DNA of 64,000 nucleotides from Echinicola shivajiensis (GTDB taxonomy: Bacteria; Bacteroidota; Bacteroidia; Cytophagales; Cyclobacteriaceae): contig NZ_JAHHZM010000003.1 of NCBI RefSeq assembly GCF_018642165.1, positions 124,001 through 188,000 on the forward strand. The letters run 5' to 3'. Below are positions 16,288-25,176 of the stretch, in pieces. The notes under the pieces are model-generated. The model did not search any database. It was not told where the DNA came from and saw only the letters and a list, made by a program, of their open reading frames with translations. The position numbers and the translations under genes were made by a program. Each line of letters starts with the position of its first letter. Positions within the stretch are counted from its first letter, which is position 1.

Positions 16288-18645
16288 ATGTTAAAACATC
16301 ACTTAATCATATTTATTCGGAATATCAGAAAAGACAGGAGTACTTTTTTGATCAACCTGATTGGTCTTTCCACTGGTTTGGCCTGTGTCCTGCTAATTTA
16401 CCTGTGGGTGAACGATGAAATGAAAATGGACAAGTTCCATGAGAATTATGGTCGCATATATCAGGTTATTGAGCATGTGGAGTTTTCTGATGGGGTGCAG
16501 ACTTTCATCGAAACATCTAGTCCCATGGCTGAGTTGTTGGCTGATGAAATGCCTGAAGTGGAATACGCGGCTTCATCTATTCCTCCGAGCTGGTTTGGAA
16601 AACACCTGCTTACTGTAGGCGAGAAAAACCTTAAAGCAGTTGGACAGCTGGTTAGCAAGGATTACTTCAATATTTTTTCTTATCCATTGATTAAAGGGAA
16701 CAAGGATCAGGTCATGACAGATCCAAACTCCATAGTTATCTCCAGAGAATTGGCCACGAATCTATTTGGTACTACAGAAAATATAGTTGGTGAAGCGGTG
16801 GAATTTGAGCATGACAGGACTTTTCAGGTTTCTGGGATCTTTGAGAATGTACCTTCCAACTCTACTGTCCAGTTTGATTTTGCCTTATCTACTGAGGCTT
16901 CAAAGGAAATCCCCCCTTGGACCTCTCTTCATACTTGGAACCATACTGGCCCTAAGGTATATGTTTTGGTGAGGGAAGGAGCAGATATACAGCTGCTAAA
17001 TAGCAAAGTGGAAAAAATTCGGAAAAGCAGGAACGAGCAGACTATTCAAACTGCAACATTGGTGTCTTTTTCGGATCATTACCTACATGGAAATTACGAA
17101 AATGGAAAGCAGGTGGGTGGCCGAATTGAATATGTAAAGCTATTCTCTCTTATTGCTTTAATTATTTTAATTATTGCTTGTATCAATTTTATGAACCTGT
17201 CCACGGCCCGCGCTTCTAAAAGGTTAAAAGAGATCGGAATAAAGAAAGCAGTAGGAGCGGACCGAGAGAGCTTTATTTTTCAGTTCCTTACTGAGTCTGT
17301 AGCCATGTCACTTTTGGCTTTGATACTTGCGGTGGGATTGGTGATGCTTTTTCTCCCTCAGTTCAATGTCATTGTGGGTAAACAGCTGAGATTGAGTTTT
17401 GATATTTCTCTTGTTCTATCAGCTTTAGGTATTGCCATTTTTGCCGGGTTGATAGCAGGAAGTTATCCTGCCCTCTATTTGTCCAGGTTCAGTGCCATTA
17501 AAGTGCTTAAAGGCAAGCTGAATAGTTCATTTGGGGAATTTATGACCAGAAAGGGATTGGTTGTGTTACAATTTGCGCTTTCTATCATATTGATTGTATC
17601 TGTGTGGGTGGTCTATAAGCAGATTGAGTTTGTACAAAACCAAAATATGGGCTATGACCAGGACCATATCATAACCATGCAAGTTGAAGGCAGTATCAAA
17701 CGGCAGCTGCAACCTTTTGTATCCGAAGCGAAAAAGTTACCAGGTGTAAAAAATGTGTCCAGTACGACGCATAGTATGATAGGGAAAAATTGGAGTACCA
17801 CAATAGACTGGGAGGGAAAGGAAGAAAACAATGCTACTCAATTTATCATTTTTGGTGTTGATTATGATTTTATAGAGACCATGGGCATGGAGGTGTTGAA
17901 AGGCCGTAGTTTCAATCGAGATTATGGAATGGATAGCTTAGGGATCATTTTTAACGAAACGGCCATTAAAACCATGGGAATGGAAGACCCTATAGGTAAA
18001 ACGGTAGAAAATGGGCGGGCAACCATTATAGGTGTAGTTAAGGATTTCCATTTCAAATCGCTGCATGATAAGGTCGATCCCATATTTATGGTGCTGATGC
18101 CGGAGGGCGTCAAATATATTATGGTGAGTATTGATGGTGGACAGGAGAAGGAGGCATTAAAGGGACTTCAAGAAATTTATAAGCAGTTTAACCCAGGTTA
18201 TCCTTTTGAATACAGGTTTTTGGATAGTGATTTCCAAGCCCAATATGAATCCGAACAAAGAGTAGCAGTATTGTCCAAATATTTTGCAGGCTTGGCTATT
18301 CTTATTTCCTGCTTAGGCTTGCTAGGGCTATCAGCTCATACAGCCGAACAGCGGACCAAGGAAATAGGTGTTCGTAAGGTCCTTGGAGCTTCTGTAAGTA
18401 GTATTGTCACTTTATTGTCCAAAGAATTTATGCGATTGATTTTGCTCGCGATACTTATTGCCACCCCGATTGCATGGTATGTCATGAACAGATGGCTTCA
18501 AGATTACGCCTACCAGATAGAGCTGAAATGGTGGATGTTTTTAGGTGCTGGTCTAGCCGCTATAATTATTGCCTTGCTGACGGTAAGTTCCCAGGCAATC
18601 AAGGCAGCACTGATGAATCCGGTAAACTCATTGCGAAGCGAGTGA
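16288..18645 (+). CDS. MacB/FtsX-like ABC transporter permease, copy 4 (apparent mosaic)
   Basis: A 785-residue permease. Residues 1 to about 675 follow the MLKH subtype (copies 1 and 2): MLKHHLIIFIRN start, GNYENGKQVGGRI, and IACINFMNLSTARAS with EIGIKKAVGAD. From about residue 680 the protein switches to the other subtype. LLGLSAHTAEQRTKEIG, SIVTLLSKEFM and WYVMNRWL resemble copy 3, and the end (LLTVSSQAIKAALMNPVNSL) resembles copy 5. This suggests recombination or gene conversion between tandem copies near 18300-18340. All domains expected of the family are present, so it should be functional. Confidence 0.9.
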   Translation: MLKHHLIIFIRNIRKDRSTFLINLIGLSTGLACVLLIYLWVNDEMKMDKFHENYGRIYQVIEHVEFSDGVQTFIETSSPMAELLADEMPEVEYAASSIPPSWFGKHLLTVGEKNLKAVGQLVSKDYFNIFSYPLIKGNKDQVMTDPNSIVISRELATNLFGTTENIVGEAVEFEHDRTFQVSGIFENVPSNSTVQFDFALSTEASKEIPPWTSLHTWNHTGPKVYVLVREGADIQLLNSKVEKIRKSRNEQTIQTATLVSFSDHYLHGNYENGKQVGGRIEYVKLFSLIALIILIIACINFMNLSTARASKRLKEIGIKKAVGADRESFIFQFLTESVAMSLLALILAVGLVMLFLPQFNVIVGKQLRLSFDISLVLSALGIAIFAGLIAGSYPALYLSRFSAIKVLKGKLNSSFGEFMTRKGLVVLQFALSIILIVSVWVVYKQIEFVQNQNMGYDQDHIITMQVEGSIKRQLQPFVSEAKKLPGVKNVSSTTHSMIGKNWSTTIDWEGKEENNATQFIIFGVDYDFIETMGMEVLKGRSFNRDYGMDSLGIIFNETAIKTMGMEDPIGKTVENGRATIIGVVKDFHFKSLHDKVDPIFMVLMPEGVKYIMVSIDGGQEKEALKGLQEIYKQFNPGYPFEYRFLDSDFQAQYESEQRVAVLSKYFAGLAILISCLGLLGLSAHTAEQRTKEIGVRKVLGASVSSIVTLLSKEFMRLILLAILIATPIAWYVMNRWLQDYAYQIELKWWMFLGAGLAAIIIALLTVSSQAIKAALMNPVNSLRSE

Positions 18646-18791
18646 TGGGAGTAGCAAGTAGCTAGATACTAGATGCTAGACTTTAGATATTAGATTATAG
18701 AACAAAGAAGGAAGTTTGAAGGATAAAGCACGAAAGGAGAAGTCTCAAGACTCAATACTAGATACCCAATACTCAATACTATAAAAAAGCC
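18646..18791 (+). repeat. modular intergenic repeat unit between permease copies 4 and 5
   Basis: A 146-bp spacer with the TAG-rich module (GTAGCTAGATACTAGATGCT, then CTAGACTTTAGATATTAGAT at 18676-18695), a short GAAG segment (about 18707-18722) and two CAATACT-type runs (CTCAATACTAGATACCC, CAATACTCAATACTATA). It has no CCTGTCT palindrome. Confidence 0.78.
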
Positions 18792-21155
18792 ATGTGGAAG
18801 AACTATATAAAAATTGCCTGGAGAAACCTTTTGAACAAAAAGGGATTTGCATTCATCAATATTGGAGGATTGGCTATCGGTATGGCCAGTGCCCTCCTAA
18901 TCCTGCTTTTGGTGCAGCATGAATGGAGCATGGATAGGTTCCATAGCAAAAAGGATAGGGTATTCCGTGCCATGAACAAGGCAGAGTTCAATGGAGAAAT
19001 TCATGTTTGGGGTCATACTCCCAAACCTCTTGGTCCTGCATTGATAGAGGAATATCCAGAGATAGAATCCATGTCCAGGGTTTCTGATATGGGGGATATT
19101 CTATTTACCGTGGATAATCTGAAAATCATGGCGCAAGGTTTTTTTGTGGATACGGATTTTTTAAGAATTTTTGATTTTTCCTTGGTAGAAGGGGACAAAC
19201 AGTCCCTTTTTAAAAATCCAACAGATATTGTGATTACCCAAGATTTTGCTAAACGGCTGTTTGGTTCAGTCGATGCCCTGGGCAAAACTGTTTTGGTCAA
19301 TAATGAGGAAACTTTTACAGTCACAGGCTTATTAAAGGACCTTCCTTCAAATACCCAATTCGAATTTGATTACTTGGTCCCTTGGTCTTACATGGAAAAG
19401 TTAGGTTGGTCGGATGATTATTGGGGAAATAATTCTGTAGAAACCTATGTGGCCCTACATGATCAGGCAGATCCACTGCTAGTAGGAGAAAAAATCAAGG
19501 GAATTACCCAGAGACATAGTGAGGACGAGGACACAGAAGTGATCCTTCATGCTATGCCCAACTGGTGGCTATATTCCAAGTTTGAAAATGGGGAGATAGC
19601 TGGAGGAAGGATAGAGATGATCAGGCTATATGGGATTATTGCAGGCTTTATACTATTGATTGCTTGTATCAATTTTATGAACCTGACTACTGCGAGAAGT
19701 GAAAAACGCGCCAAGGAAGTTGGCATACGGAAAGTGGTAGGAGCAGGCAAAATGGCTTTGGTTTACCAGTTTTTGATTGAGTCCGTTATTATTTCTGCCG
19801 TGGCCGGGGTGATTGCGTTGGGAATCGTTCAATTGATATTGCCTTATTTCAATCTGATGATGGAAAGGAGCTTGGCCATTGATTATGCAAGTTTATGGTT
19901 TTGGCTTGGAGTGTTGGGCTTTGTTTTACTGACTGGAGTATTGGCAGGTAGTTATCCGGCTTTCTTTTTGTCATCTTTTATGCCGAGTAAAGTACTAAAA
20001 GGTACTTTTAGAAAAGTACATGCTAAGGTCAATCCTCGTAAAATTCTGGTTGTATTACAGTTTAGCATTGCCATTATTTTGATGGTAAGCACCTTGGTCA
20101 TTCAGAAGCAAATTAGCCATGGTAAAGATCGTGAAAATGGATATGACAGAAATAACCTGATTTATATTCCCCTCACCGATGATATCAAACAACATTATGG
20201 GGTGATCAAACAGGAACTGGTGAATGCAGGAACAGTGAAATCCATGACCCGTACACTTTCCCCATTGACAGAAATTTGGAGCAACACTTGGGGAATTGGT
20301 TGGGAAGGAAAAGACCCGAATGATAAGACAGTGTTTAATCGTTTCCATGTAGATGAAGGCATTGTCAAGACGGCTGGATTGACCTTAATAAGCGGACGAG
20401 ACTTGGATTTGGAAATGTTTCCAAGTGATTCTTTGGCTATGCTATTAAATGAAAGTGCGGTAAAAGCGATGGACTTTGAGGAACCTTTGGGGCAAATTGT
20501 CACCGACAGCAATACGGATTATCATGTGGTGGGAGTGGTGAAAGATTTTATAATGATTGATCCTTTTGAGCAGATAGAGCCGCTGCTTTTAGCGGGGATC
20601 CGGAGTGGCAATTGGACGAATGTAGTTCACCTCAAATTTAACCCCAACTTATCGACAGCTGAAGCTTTGGAAAGCACCAAGGAAGTGTTGGCCAAGTACA
20701 ATCCTGATTTTCCTTTTGAATACACCTTTGTAGACGAAGCCTATGCCAAGAAATTCGAGGAATCACAGCGGTCCGCACAGCTGGCGGCAAGTTTTGCCTT
20801 TCTGACCATATTCATTTCCTGTTTGGGTTTATTTGGATTGTCGGCTTATATGGCTGAGACGCGCACCAAGGAAATCGGGATACGTAAAGTGTTGGGTGCC
20901 TCAGTAGCTTCATTGACCTCGCTACTTTCTAAGGATTTTGTCTTGTTGGTTTTGATTTCCTGTGTGATCGCTTTTCCAGTTGCATGGTGGGCGATGAGCC
21001 AATTCCTGAAATCATTTACTTATAGGATCAACTTGGACTGGTGGCTTTTTGCCTTGGCAGGAATAGGAGCAGTACTGATTGCGCTGTTGACGGTCAGCTC
21101 ACAAGCCATCAAAACGGCATTGATGAATCCGGTAAACTCATTGAAGGATGAGTAA
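18792..21155 (+). CDS. MacB/FtsX-like ABC transporter permease, copy 5
   Basis: A 787-residue permease with the MWKNYIKIAWRNLLNKK start shared with copy 3. It has an N-terminal helix (about 20-42), a MacB_PCD, an FtsX block with KEVGIRKVVGAG, a helix at RKILVVLQFS, a second MacB_PCD, and a C-terminal FtsX block with EIGIRKVLGASVASLTSLLSK. It ends NPVNSLKDE. The coding start is almost identical to that of copy 3 for the first 40 bases, so these two are close relatives despite having a different copy between them. It is the last permease before the second ATPase gene. Confidence 0.9.
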   Translation: MWKNYIKIAWRNLLNKKGFAFINIGGLAIGMASALLILLLVQHEWSMDRFHSKKDRVFRAMNKAEFNGEIHVWGHTPKPLGPALIEEYPEIESMSRVSDMGDILFTVDNLKIMAQGFFVDTDFLRIFDFSLVEGDKQSLFKNPTDIVITQDFAKRLFGSVDALGKTVLVNNEETFTVTGLLKDLPSNTQFEFDYLVPWSYMEKLGWSDDYWGNNSVETYVALHDQADPLLVGEKIKGITQRHSEDEDTEVILHAMPNWWLYSKFENGEIAGGRIEMIRLYGIIAGFILLIACINFMNLTTARSEKRAKEVGIRKVVGAGKMALVYQFLIESVIISAVAGVIALGIVQLILPYFNLMMERSLAIDYASLWFWLGVLGFVLLTGVLAGSYPAFFLSSFMPSKVLKGTFRKVHAKVNPRKILVVLQFSIAIILMVSTLVIQKQISHGKDRENGYDRNNLIYIPLTDDIKQHYGVIKQELVNAGTVKSMTRTLSPLTEIWSNTWGIGWEGKDPNDKTVFNRFHVDEGIVKTAGLTLISGRDLDLEMFPSDSLAMLLNESAVKAMDFEEPLGQIVTDSNTDYHVVGVVKDFIMIDPFEQIEPLLLAGIRSGNWTNVVHLKFNPNLSTAEALESTKEVLAKYNPDFPFEYTFVDEAYAKKFEESQRSAQLAASFAFLTIFISCLGLFGLSAYMAETRTKEIGIRKVLGASVASLTSLLSKDFVLLVLISCVIAFPVAWWAMSQFLKSFTYRINLDWWLFALAGIGAVLIALLTVSSQAIKTALMNPVNSLKDE

Positions 21156-21368
21156 GGTAAGTATCTGGTGTCAAGAATTTAGATGCTAGACTTGAGATAA
21201 TAGAATAAAGAACAATGAAGTGGGAAGTACGAAGAGGGAAGGATGAAGCCTGACTGGTGGCAGATAGGTGTGAAGGAGAAATTCGCAATACCCATGACTT
21301 AATACTAATGCAATAGAAAATTAACGCCTTTAGAGGTTTTAAAATTTGAAAAAAAATATCAAAAATAG
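21156..21368 (+). repeat. modular intergenic repeat unit between permease copy 5 and the second ATPase
   Basis: A 213-bp spacer with a degenerate TAG-rich module (CTAGACTTGAGATAATAGAA at 21186-21205), GAAGTGGGAAGTACGAAGAG at about 21217-21236, a CCTGACT-N6-AGATAGG palindrome (21249-21268) and CAATACCCATGACTTAATAC. The final 60 bp before the ATPase gene are A-rich and free of the repeat. Confidence 0.75.
21249..21268. repeat. CCTGACT-N6-AGATAGG palindrome, degenerate copy
   Basis: Arms at 21249-21255 and 21262-21268 pair except for one mismatch and one wobble. The spacing is the same as in the palindrome at 11064-11083, and it also sits beside GAAG-type units. Confidence 0.55.
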
Positions 21369-22052
21369 ATGATGATCAAATTAAGCAATATCGACAAGTA
21401 TGTCGACTCGAAGTTCCAAAGGGTATTTATTTTAAAAGGAATAGATCTGGAAATTGAGCAAGGGGAATTTGTAACCTTGATGGGGCCCAGTGGGGCCGGA
21501 AAATCAACCCTCCTGAATATCATTGGCCTATTGGATGACGATTACGAGGGAGACTATGAGTTTGGAGGGAAAATGGTCAATAAAATGAAGGAAAAACAAC
21601 GTCATGCCCTGCACAAAAAGGAATTTGGTAATATTTTCCAAGCGTATCATTTGATTGATGAATTGACTGTGTATGAAAATATTGAGACTCCTTTATTGTA
21701 TAGGAATGTCAGCAGTCAAGAAAGAAAAAGTATAGTTGCAGAATTGCTGGACAGGTTTAATATGGTGGCCAAGAAGGATTTGTTTCCTGCCCAGCTCAGT
21801 GGTGGTCAGCAGCAATTAGTGGGGATTGCGCGGGCAATTGCCGGGAAACCTCGGGTGCTTCTGGCGGATGAACCAACAGGAAACCTTCACAGCAATCAGG
21901 CAAAGCAGATTATGGAAGTGTTCTCTGAACTAAATAGGGAGGGGACTACCATAATCCAAGCCACGCATTCGGAAGAAAATGCAGCTTACGGTAATCGATT
22001 ATTGGAGATAGTAGATGGGAAAATCGAGGAAGATAAGATTCTGGTAAAATGA
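21369..22052 (+). CDS. MacB/LolD-type ABC transporter ATP-binding protein (second of two)
   Basis: A 227-residue nucleotide-binding subunit with Walker A GPSGAGKST at residues 39-47, Q loop IFQAYH, signature LSGGQQQLVGIARA, Walker B VLLADEP with TGNLHS, and switch histidine ATHSEE. Compared with the first ATPase, the signature is followed by LVG instead of RVA, and the D-loop reads TGNLHSNQ rather than TGNLDSAN. It overlaps the TolC start by 4 bp (ATGA). Two ATPases for five permeases suggests that different permeases may use different ATPases, or that the two form a heterodimer. Confidence 0.9.
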   Translation: MMIKLSNIDKYVDSKFQRVFILKGIDLEIEQGEFVTLMGPSGAGKSTLLNIIGLLDDDYEGDYEFGGKMVNKMKEKQRHALHKKEFGNIFQAYHLIDELTVYENIETPLLYRNVSSQERKSIVAELLDRFNMVAKKDLFPAQLSGGQQQLVGIARAIAGKPRVLLADEPTGNLHSNQAKQIMEVFSELNREGTTIIQATHSEENAAYGNRLLEIVDGKIEEDKILVK

Positions 22053-23401
22053 AGTTTGGAACGGGAATATGTTTAATGGTGGGATTGCTGTTTTTGGGAA
22101 ATACCCTGAAGGCCCAGGATACCTTACAGCTGAATTTTGGAGAGGCAGTAAAGTTGGCTTTGGAAAACAATGCACAGTACAATACCAAACTCAATAACCA
22201 AGAGACGCAAGAGGTCATTAGAAAACAGGCTTTTTACAATAACTTTCCTACAGTGGGGGTAGGGCTGAACTCCAGAAGAGTAACCGGGCAGCAGACGCAG
22301 CAGGTGGATGACGGATTTGTGGTGGATAATTTTACTAATTATTCCAACTCAGCAAGTGTGGATGCGAGCATGCCTATATTCAATATGTTTAGGAGGATCA
22401 ATACCTATAAGGCAGAGAAGTTTAGAGAGGAGGCAGGAGTAATGGATTTGGTTCGTTCTGAGCAGGAGGTGGTTTTTCAAGTGGCAAACCAATACCTCCA
22501 AGTGCTTTTAAGCCAAGAGCTTTTAAAGATTGCAGAGGAGAATCTTGAAAACCAGCAGGAGCTCCTTAGACAGATAGAGGGCTATGTTGAGGTAGGATTA
22601 AGCACACTTTCTGATCAGTATAATCAGCAATCGGAGGTCGCCAGACTGGAGGCGGTAACCTATGACGCCGAGATCCAATTGATGAATGATGTACTTGTTT
22701 TGGCAGAAACCTTACAATTGAAAGAAGGAGAGGTGCCCAGCATCCAACCCATCAAGGAAAGCCTTTCAAAGGTGAGTTATGGAGACAGACGATTAGACCA
22801 ACTTGTGGATATGGCGATGAGCCAGCACCCTGGGATTAAGCGGGAAGAACTGCTTCATAGTGCCTTTGGTAGGGAAGCCAAAGCTGCAAAGGCTGGTTTT
22901 TATCCAAGTTTAAATGCTTATTATGGATATAGTTCGTTCAGTACTTCTATTGTGGACAGGACTTTTAAGGATCAATTCTTTGAGTTCAATCCCAGCAGTG
23001 TGATTGGCATAAGCCTGAACATACCCATATTTTCTAACTTAAATAATAAAGCCAGTTATACCCGAGGGAAAATGGCACTCAAAAATCAGCAGATTGCCCA
23101 GGAGGCTTTCAGGAAAAAAGTGTACCAGCAGGTGAGGCTAGCCCATGCCAATTATCAGGCAGCCCTTAAAAAAACGGAAACCACCAAGGTTCAGCTCAAG
23201 GCTGCAGAGGAAGCCGCAACCGTTATTGGAGAGCGGTACAGATTGGGATTGAATAATTTTGTGGATCTGGCCACAGCTAACCGGCAATTGGTGCAGGCCC
23301 AATCTGATATGGCCCAAGCCAAGTATACTCAGTATTTTCAGGATATATTGCTGATGTATGCCGTGGGGATATTGGAGACAGAGAACGTAAGGCATATGTA
23401 A
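22049..23401 (+). CDS. TolC-family outer membrane channel of the MacAB-like efflux system
   Basis: A 450-residue protein with an N-terminal signal peptide (about 1-23, ending KAQDT), a TolC-like start (LNFGEAVKLALENN at about 28-41) and two helical hairpin repeats. The second repeat has RYRLGLNNFVDLATANRQLVQAQSDM at about 390-420 (given here as a position range with its key GLNNFVDL). That segment is the classic OEP signature, in which the helices form the tunnel. Translation is coupled to the second ATPase gene by a 4-bp overlap, so it is the last gene of the efflux operon. It should contact the MacA-like adaptor encoded at 6003. Confidence 0.9.
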   Translation: MKFGTGICLMVGLLFLGNTLKAQDTLQLNFGEAVKLALENNAQYNTKLNNQETQEVIRKQAFYNNFPTVGVGLNSRRVTGQQTQQVDDGFVVDNFTNYSNSASVDASMPIFNMFRRINTYKAEKFREEAGVMDLVRSEQEVVFQVANQYLQVLLSQELLKIAEENLENQQELLRQIEGYVEVGLSTLSDQYNQQSEVARLEAVTYDAEIQLMNDVLVLAETLQLKEGEVPSIQPIKESLSKVSYGDRRLDQLVDMAMSQHPGIKREELLHSAFGREAKAAKAGFYPSLNAYYGYSSFSTSIVDRTFKDQFFEFNPSSVIGISLNIPIFSNLNNKASYTRGKMALKNQQIAQEAFRKKVYQQVRLAHANYQAALKKTETTKVQLKAAEEAATVIGERYRLGLNNFVDLATANRQLVQAQSDMAQAKYTQYFQDILLMYAVGILETENVRHM

Positions 23402-23522
23402 TTCGTGGATGTATAATTTATGATATTAATTTTAAATACCTCTGGAAAAGTAAAGTCCAACAATAAAATTTAGCTCAAAGAGAAATCCATATTGTTAAAA
23501 GTGCACATACTATTTAAGTGGA

Positions 23523-23549
23523 GGGAAGTCTAAAAAGACTTCCCTTTTT
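23523..23549 (+). terminator. rho-independent terminator of the efflux operon
   Basis: GGGAAGTC (23523-23530), a 6-nt loop and GACTTCCC (23537-23544) are followed by five T. It lies 122 bp after the TolC stop codon and 35 bp before the next gene, and clearly separates the efflux operon from PUL 1. Confidence 0.9.
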
Positions 23550-23584
23550 GATTATCTTTAGGATAGAATGAAATAGTCATTGTC

Positions 23585-25147
23585 ATGAATGTTTTTTGTA
23601 AAATTATATGGCTCAGCTTGTCCTTGGGGATGATTTTTTGCTATCAAACAGCAGCTGGTGTAAGCCATATTGAAACTGAGGACACTACGGCCATAAAGAT
23701 CAACATCTCAAAAAAGGATAAATTCCAAACAATTGCTCATTTTGGAGCCTCTGATGCCTGGTCATGCCAGTTTGTTGGACTTTGGCCCGAACAGAAAAGG
23801 CGAGCCATTGCTTCTTTATTATTCAGCAAGGATTTTGATGAAGAAGGAAATCCTAAAGGTATTGGTTTGTCGATTTGGCGTTTTAATATTGGTGCGGGAA
23901 GTGCAGAGCAAGGAGATCAAAGTGGTATCAAAGATGAGTGGCGAAGAGCCGAATCTTTTTTAAATCCTGATGGAAGCTATAATTGGGAAAAGCAGGCGGG
24001 CCAGGTTTGGTTTGCCCAAGTTGCCCAAGAATTTGGGGTGGAGTATCTATTGGCTTTCCCGAACAGCCCACCAGTAAAAATGACACGGAATGGAAGGGCA
24101 TATGCTGAAAATGGTCGGTCTAACCTTTCAGCCCAAAATTTTGATGATTATGCAAATTACCTAGGAGAGGTCATTCATGGACTGCAAGAAAAGGGGCTAA
24201 AGGTAGATTATATCAGTCCGGTAAATGAACCGCAGTGGGATTGGTCAGATGGAGGACAGGAAGGAAGCCCATTTTGGAATAGTGAGATAGCTGGGATTGT
24301 AAGGGAACTGGATAGGACATTGTCTGCTAAAACCTTGAATACTAAGATTGATATTGCCGAGGCAGGAAAAATCAATTATCTCTATGAAGCTGCAGATAAA
24401 CCCGGTAGGGGACAGCAAGTCGCATTTTTTTTCGACCCTGAATCAGACAATTATATTGGCAACCTTTCCCACGTAGGAAAGGTAATTTCAGCTCATAGTT
24501 ACTTTACCACTTCTCCAGATAGTGCTGCAGCTCAAATGAGAGATACGCTTAACTCAAAAATTCAGTCTATTGATGGGCTTGAGTATTGGATGAGTGAATA
24601 TTGTATTCTTGGTGGAAATGCAGGGGAAATAGATGGAAATGGCCGAGATCTGGGAATGGAATCCGCTTTATATATGGCGAAGGTGATCCATAGTGACTTG
24701 ACCATTGCCAATGCTACTGCTTGGCATTGGTGGTTGGCAGTTTCTCCTTATGATTATAAAGATGGCTTGGTTTATATAGATAAAAATAAGGAGAATGGTG
24801 CATTTTATGAAAGTAAAATGCTTTGGACATTGGGGAATTATAGCAGGTTTATCCGTCCTGGATATGAAAGAGTAGGGGTTAATCTTGAGGGCATGGAAGT
24901 GGAATCTGCTGATCTATTGGTTTCTGCTTATCAAAGTACAGATGATAAAAAGTTGGTTTACGTAATTATAAATTCAGCCTCGGTGCCGGTAAATGCCCAA
25001 ATAAGTAATGAAGGAAAGGAAGTTGCCAATTTTAAATCCTATATCACATCTGAAGAACATAATTTGTCACCTGTAGAACTAGGCAAGGGTGGAAATGATA
25101 TTATAATTCCAGCCAGGTCTGTCCTTACCATAGTTTCAGGTGAATAA
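23585..25147 (+). CDS. GH30-family glycoside hydrolase, secreted (PUL 1)
   Basis: A 520-residue retaining glycosidase with a (beta/alpha)8 barrel and a C-terminal beta domain. The signal peptide (about 1-24) lacks a clear lipobox, since the residue before Cys19 is Phe. The predicted acid/base is Glu215 in SPVNEPQWDW and the nucleophile is Glu338 in WMSEYC. The beta domain (about 430-520) ends with PARSVLTIVS. The barrel start AHFGASDAWSC differs from glucocerebrosidase-like GH30 members. Related Bacteroidota enzymes act on beta-1,6-linked galactan or glucan, so endo- or exo-beta-1,6-glycanase activity is likely but unproven. It lies downstream of the efflux terminator and convergent with the HTCS gene. 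A close paralogue is encoded at 34332. Confidence 0.82.
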   Translation: MNVFCKIIWLSLSLGMIFCYQTAAGVSHIETEDTTAIKINISKKDKFQTIAHFGASDAWSCQFVGLWPEQKRRAIASLLFSKDFDEEGNPKGIGLSIWRFNIGAGSAEQGDQSGIKDEWRRAESFLNPDGSYNWEKQAGQVWFAQVAQEFGVEYLLAFPNSPPVKMTRNGRAYAENGRSNLSAQNFDDYANYLGEVIHGLQEKGLKVDYISPVNEPQWDWSDGGQEGSPFWNSEIAGIVRELDRTLSAKTLNTKIDIAEAGKINYLYEAADKPGRGQQVAFFFDPESDNYIGNLSHVGKVISAHSYFTTSPDSAAAQMRDTLNSKIQSIDGLEYWMSEYCILGGNAGEIDGNGRDLGMESALYMAKVIHSDLTIANATAWHWWLAVSPYDYKDGLVYIDKNKENGAFYESKMLWTLGNYSRFIRPGYERVGVNLEGMEVESADLLVSAYQSTDDKKLVYVIINSASVPVNAQISNEGKEVANFKSYITSEEHNLSPVELGKGGNDIIIPARSVLTIVSGE

Positions 25148-25176
25148 GATAGGTTAGTTTTTAAACGAATTCAGCC

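Noticed and set aside
10992-21368. The repeated permease spacers as a CRISPR array
   Set aside because: The repeats are far apart, separated by 2.3-kb genes, and variable in length. They are not regularly spaced with unique short spacers, and no cas gene is present.
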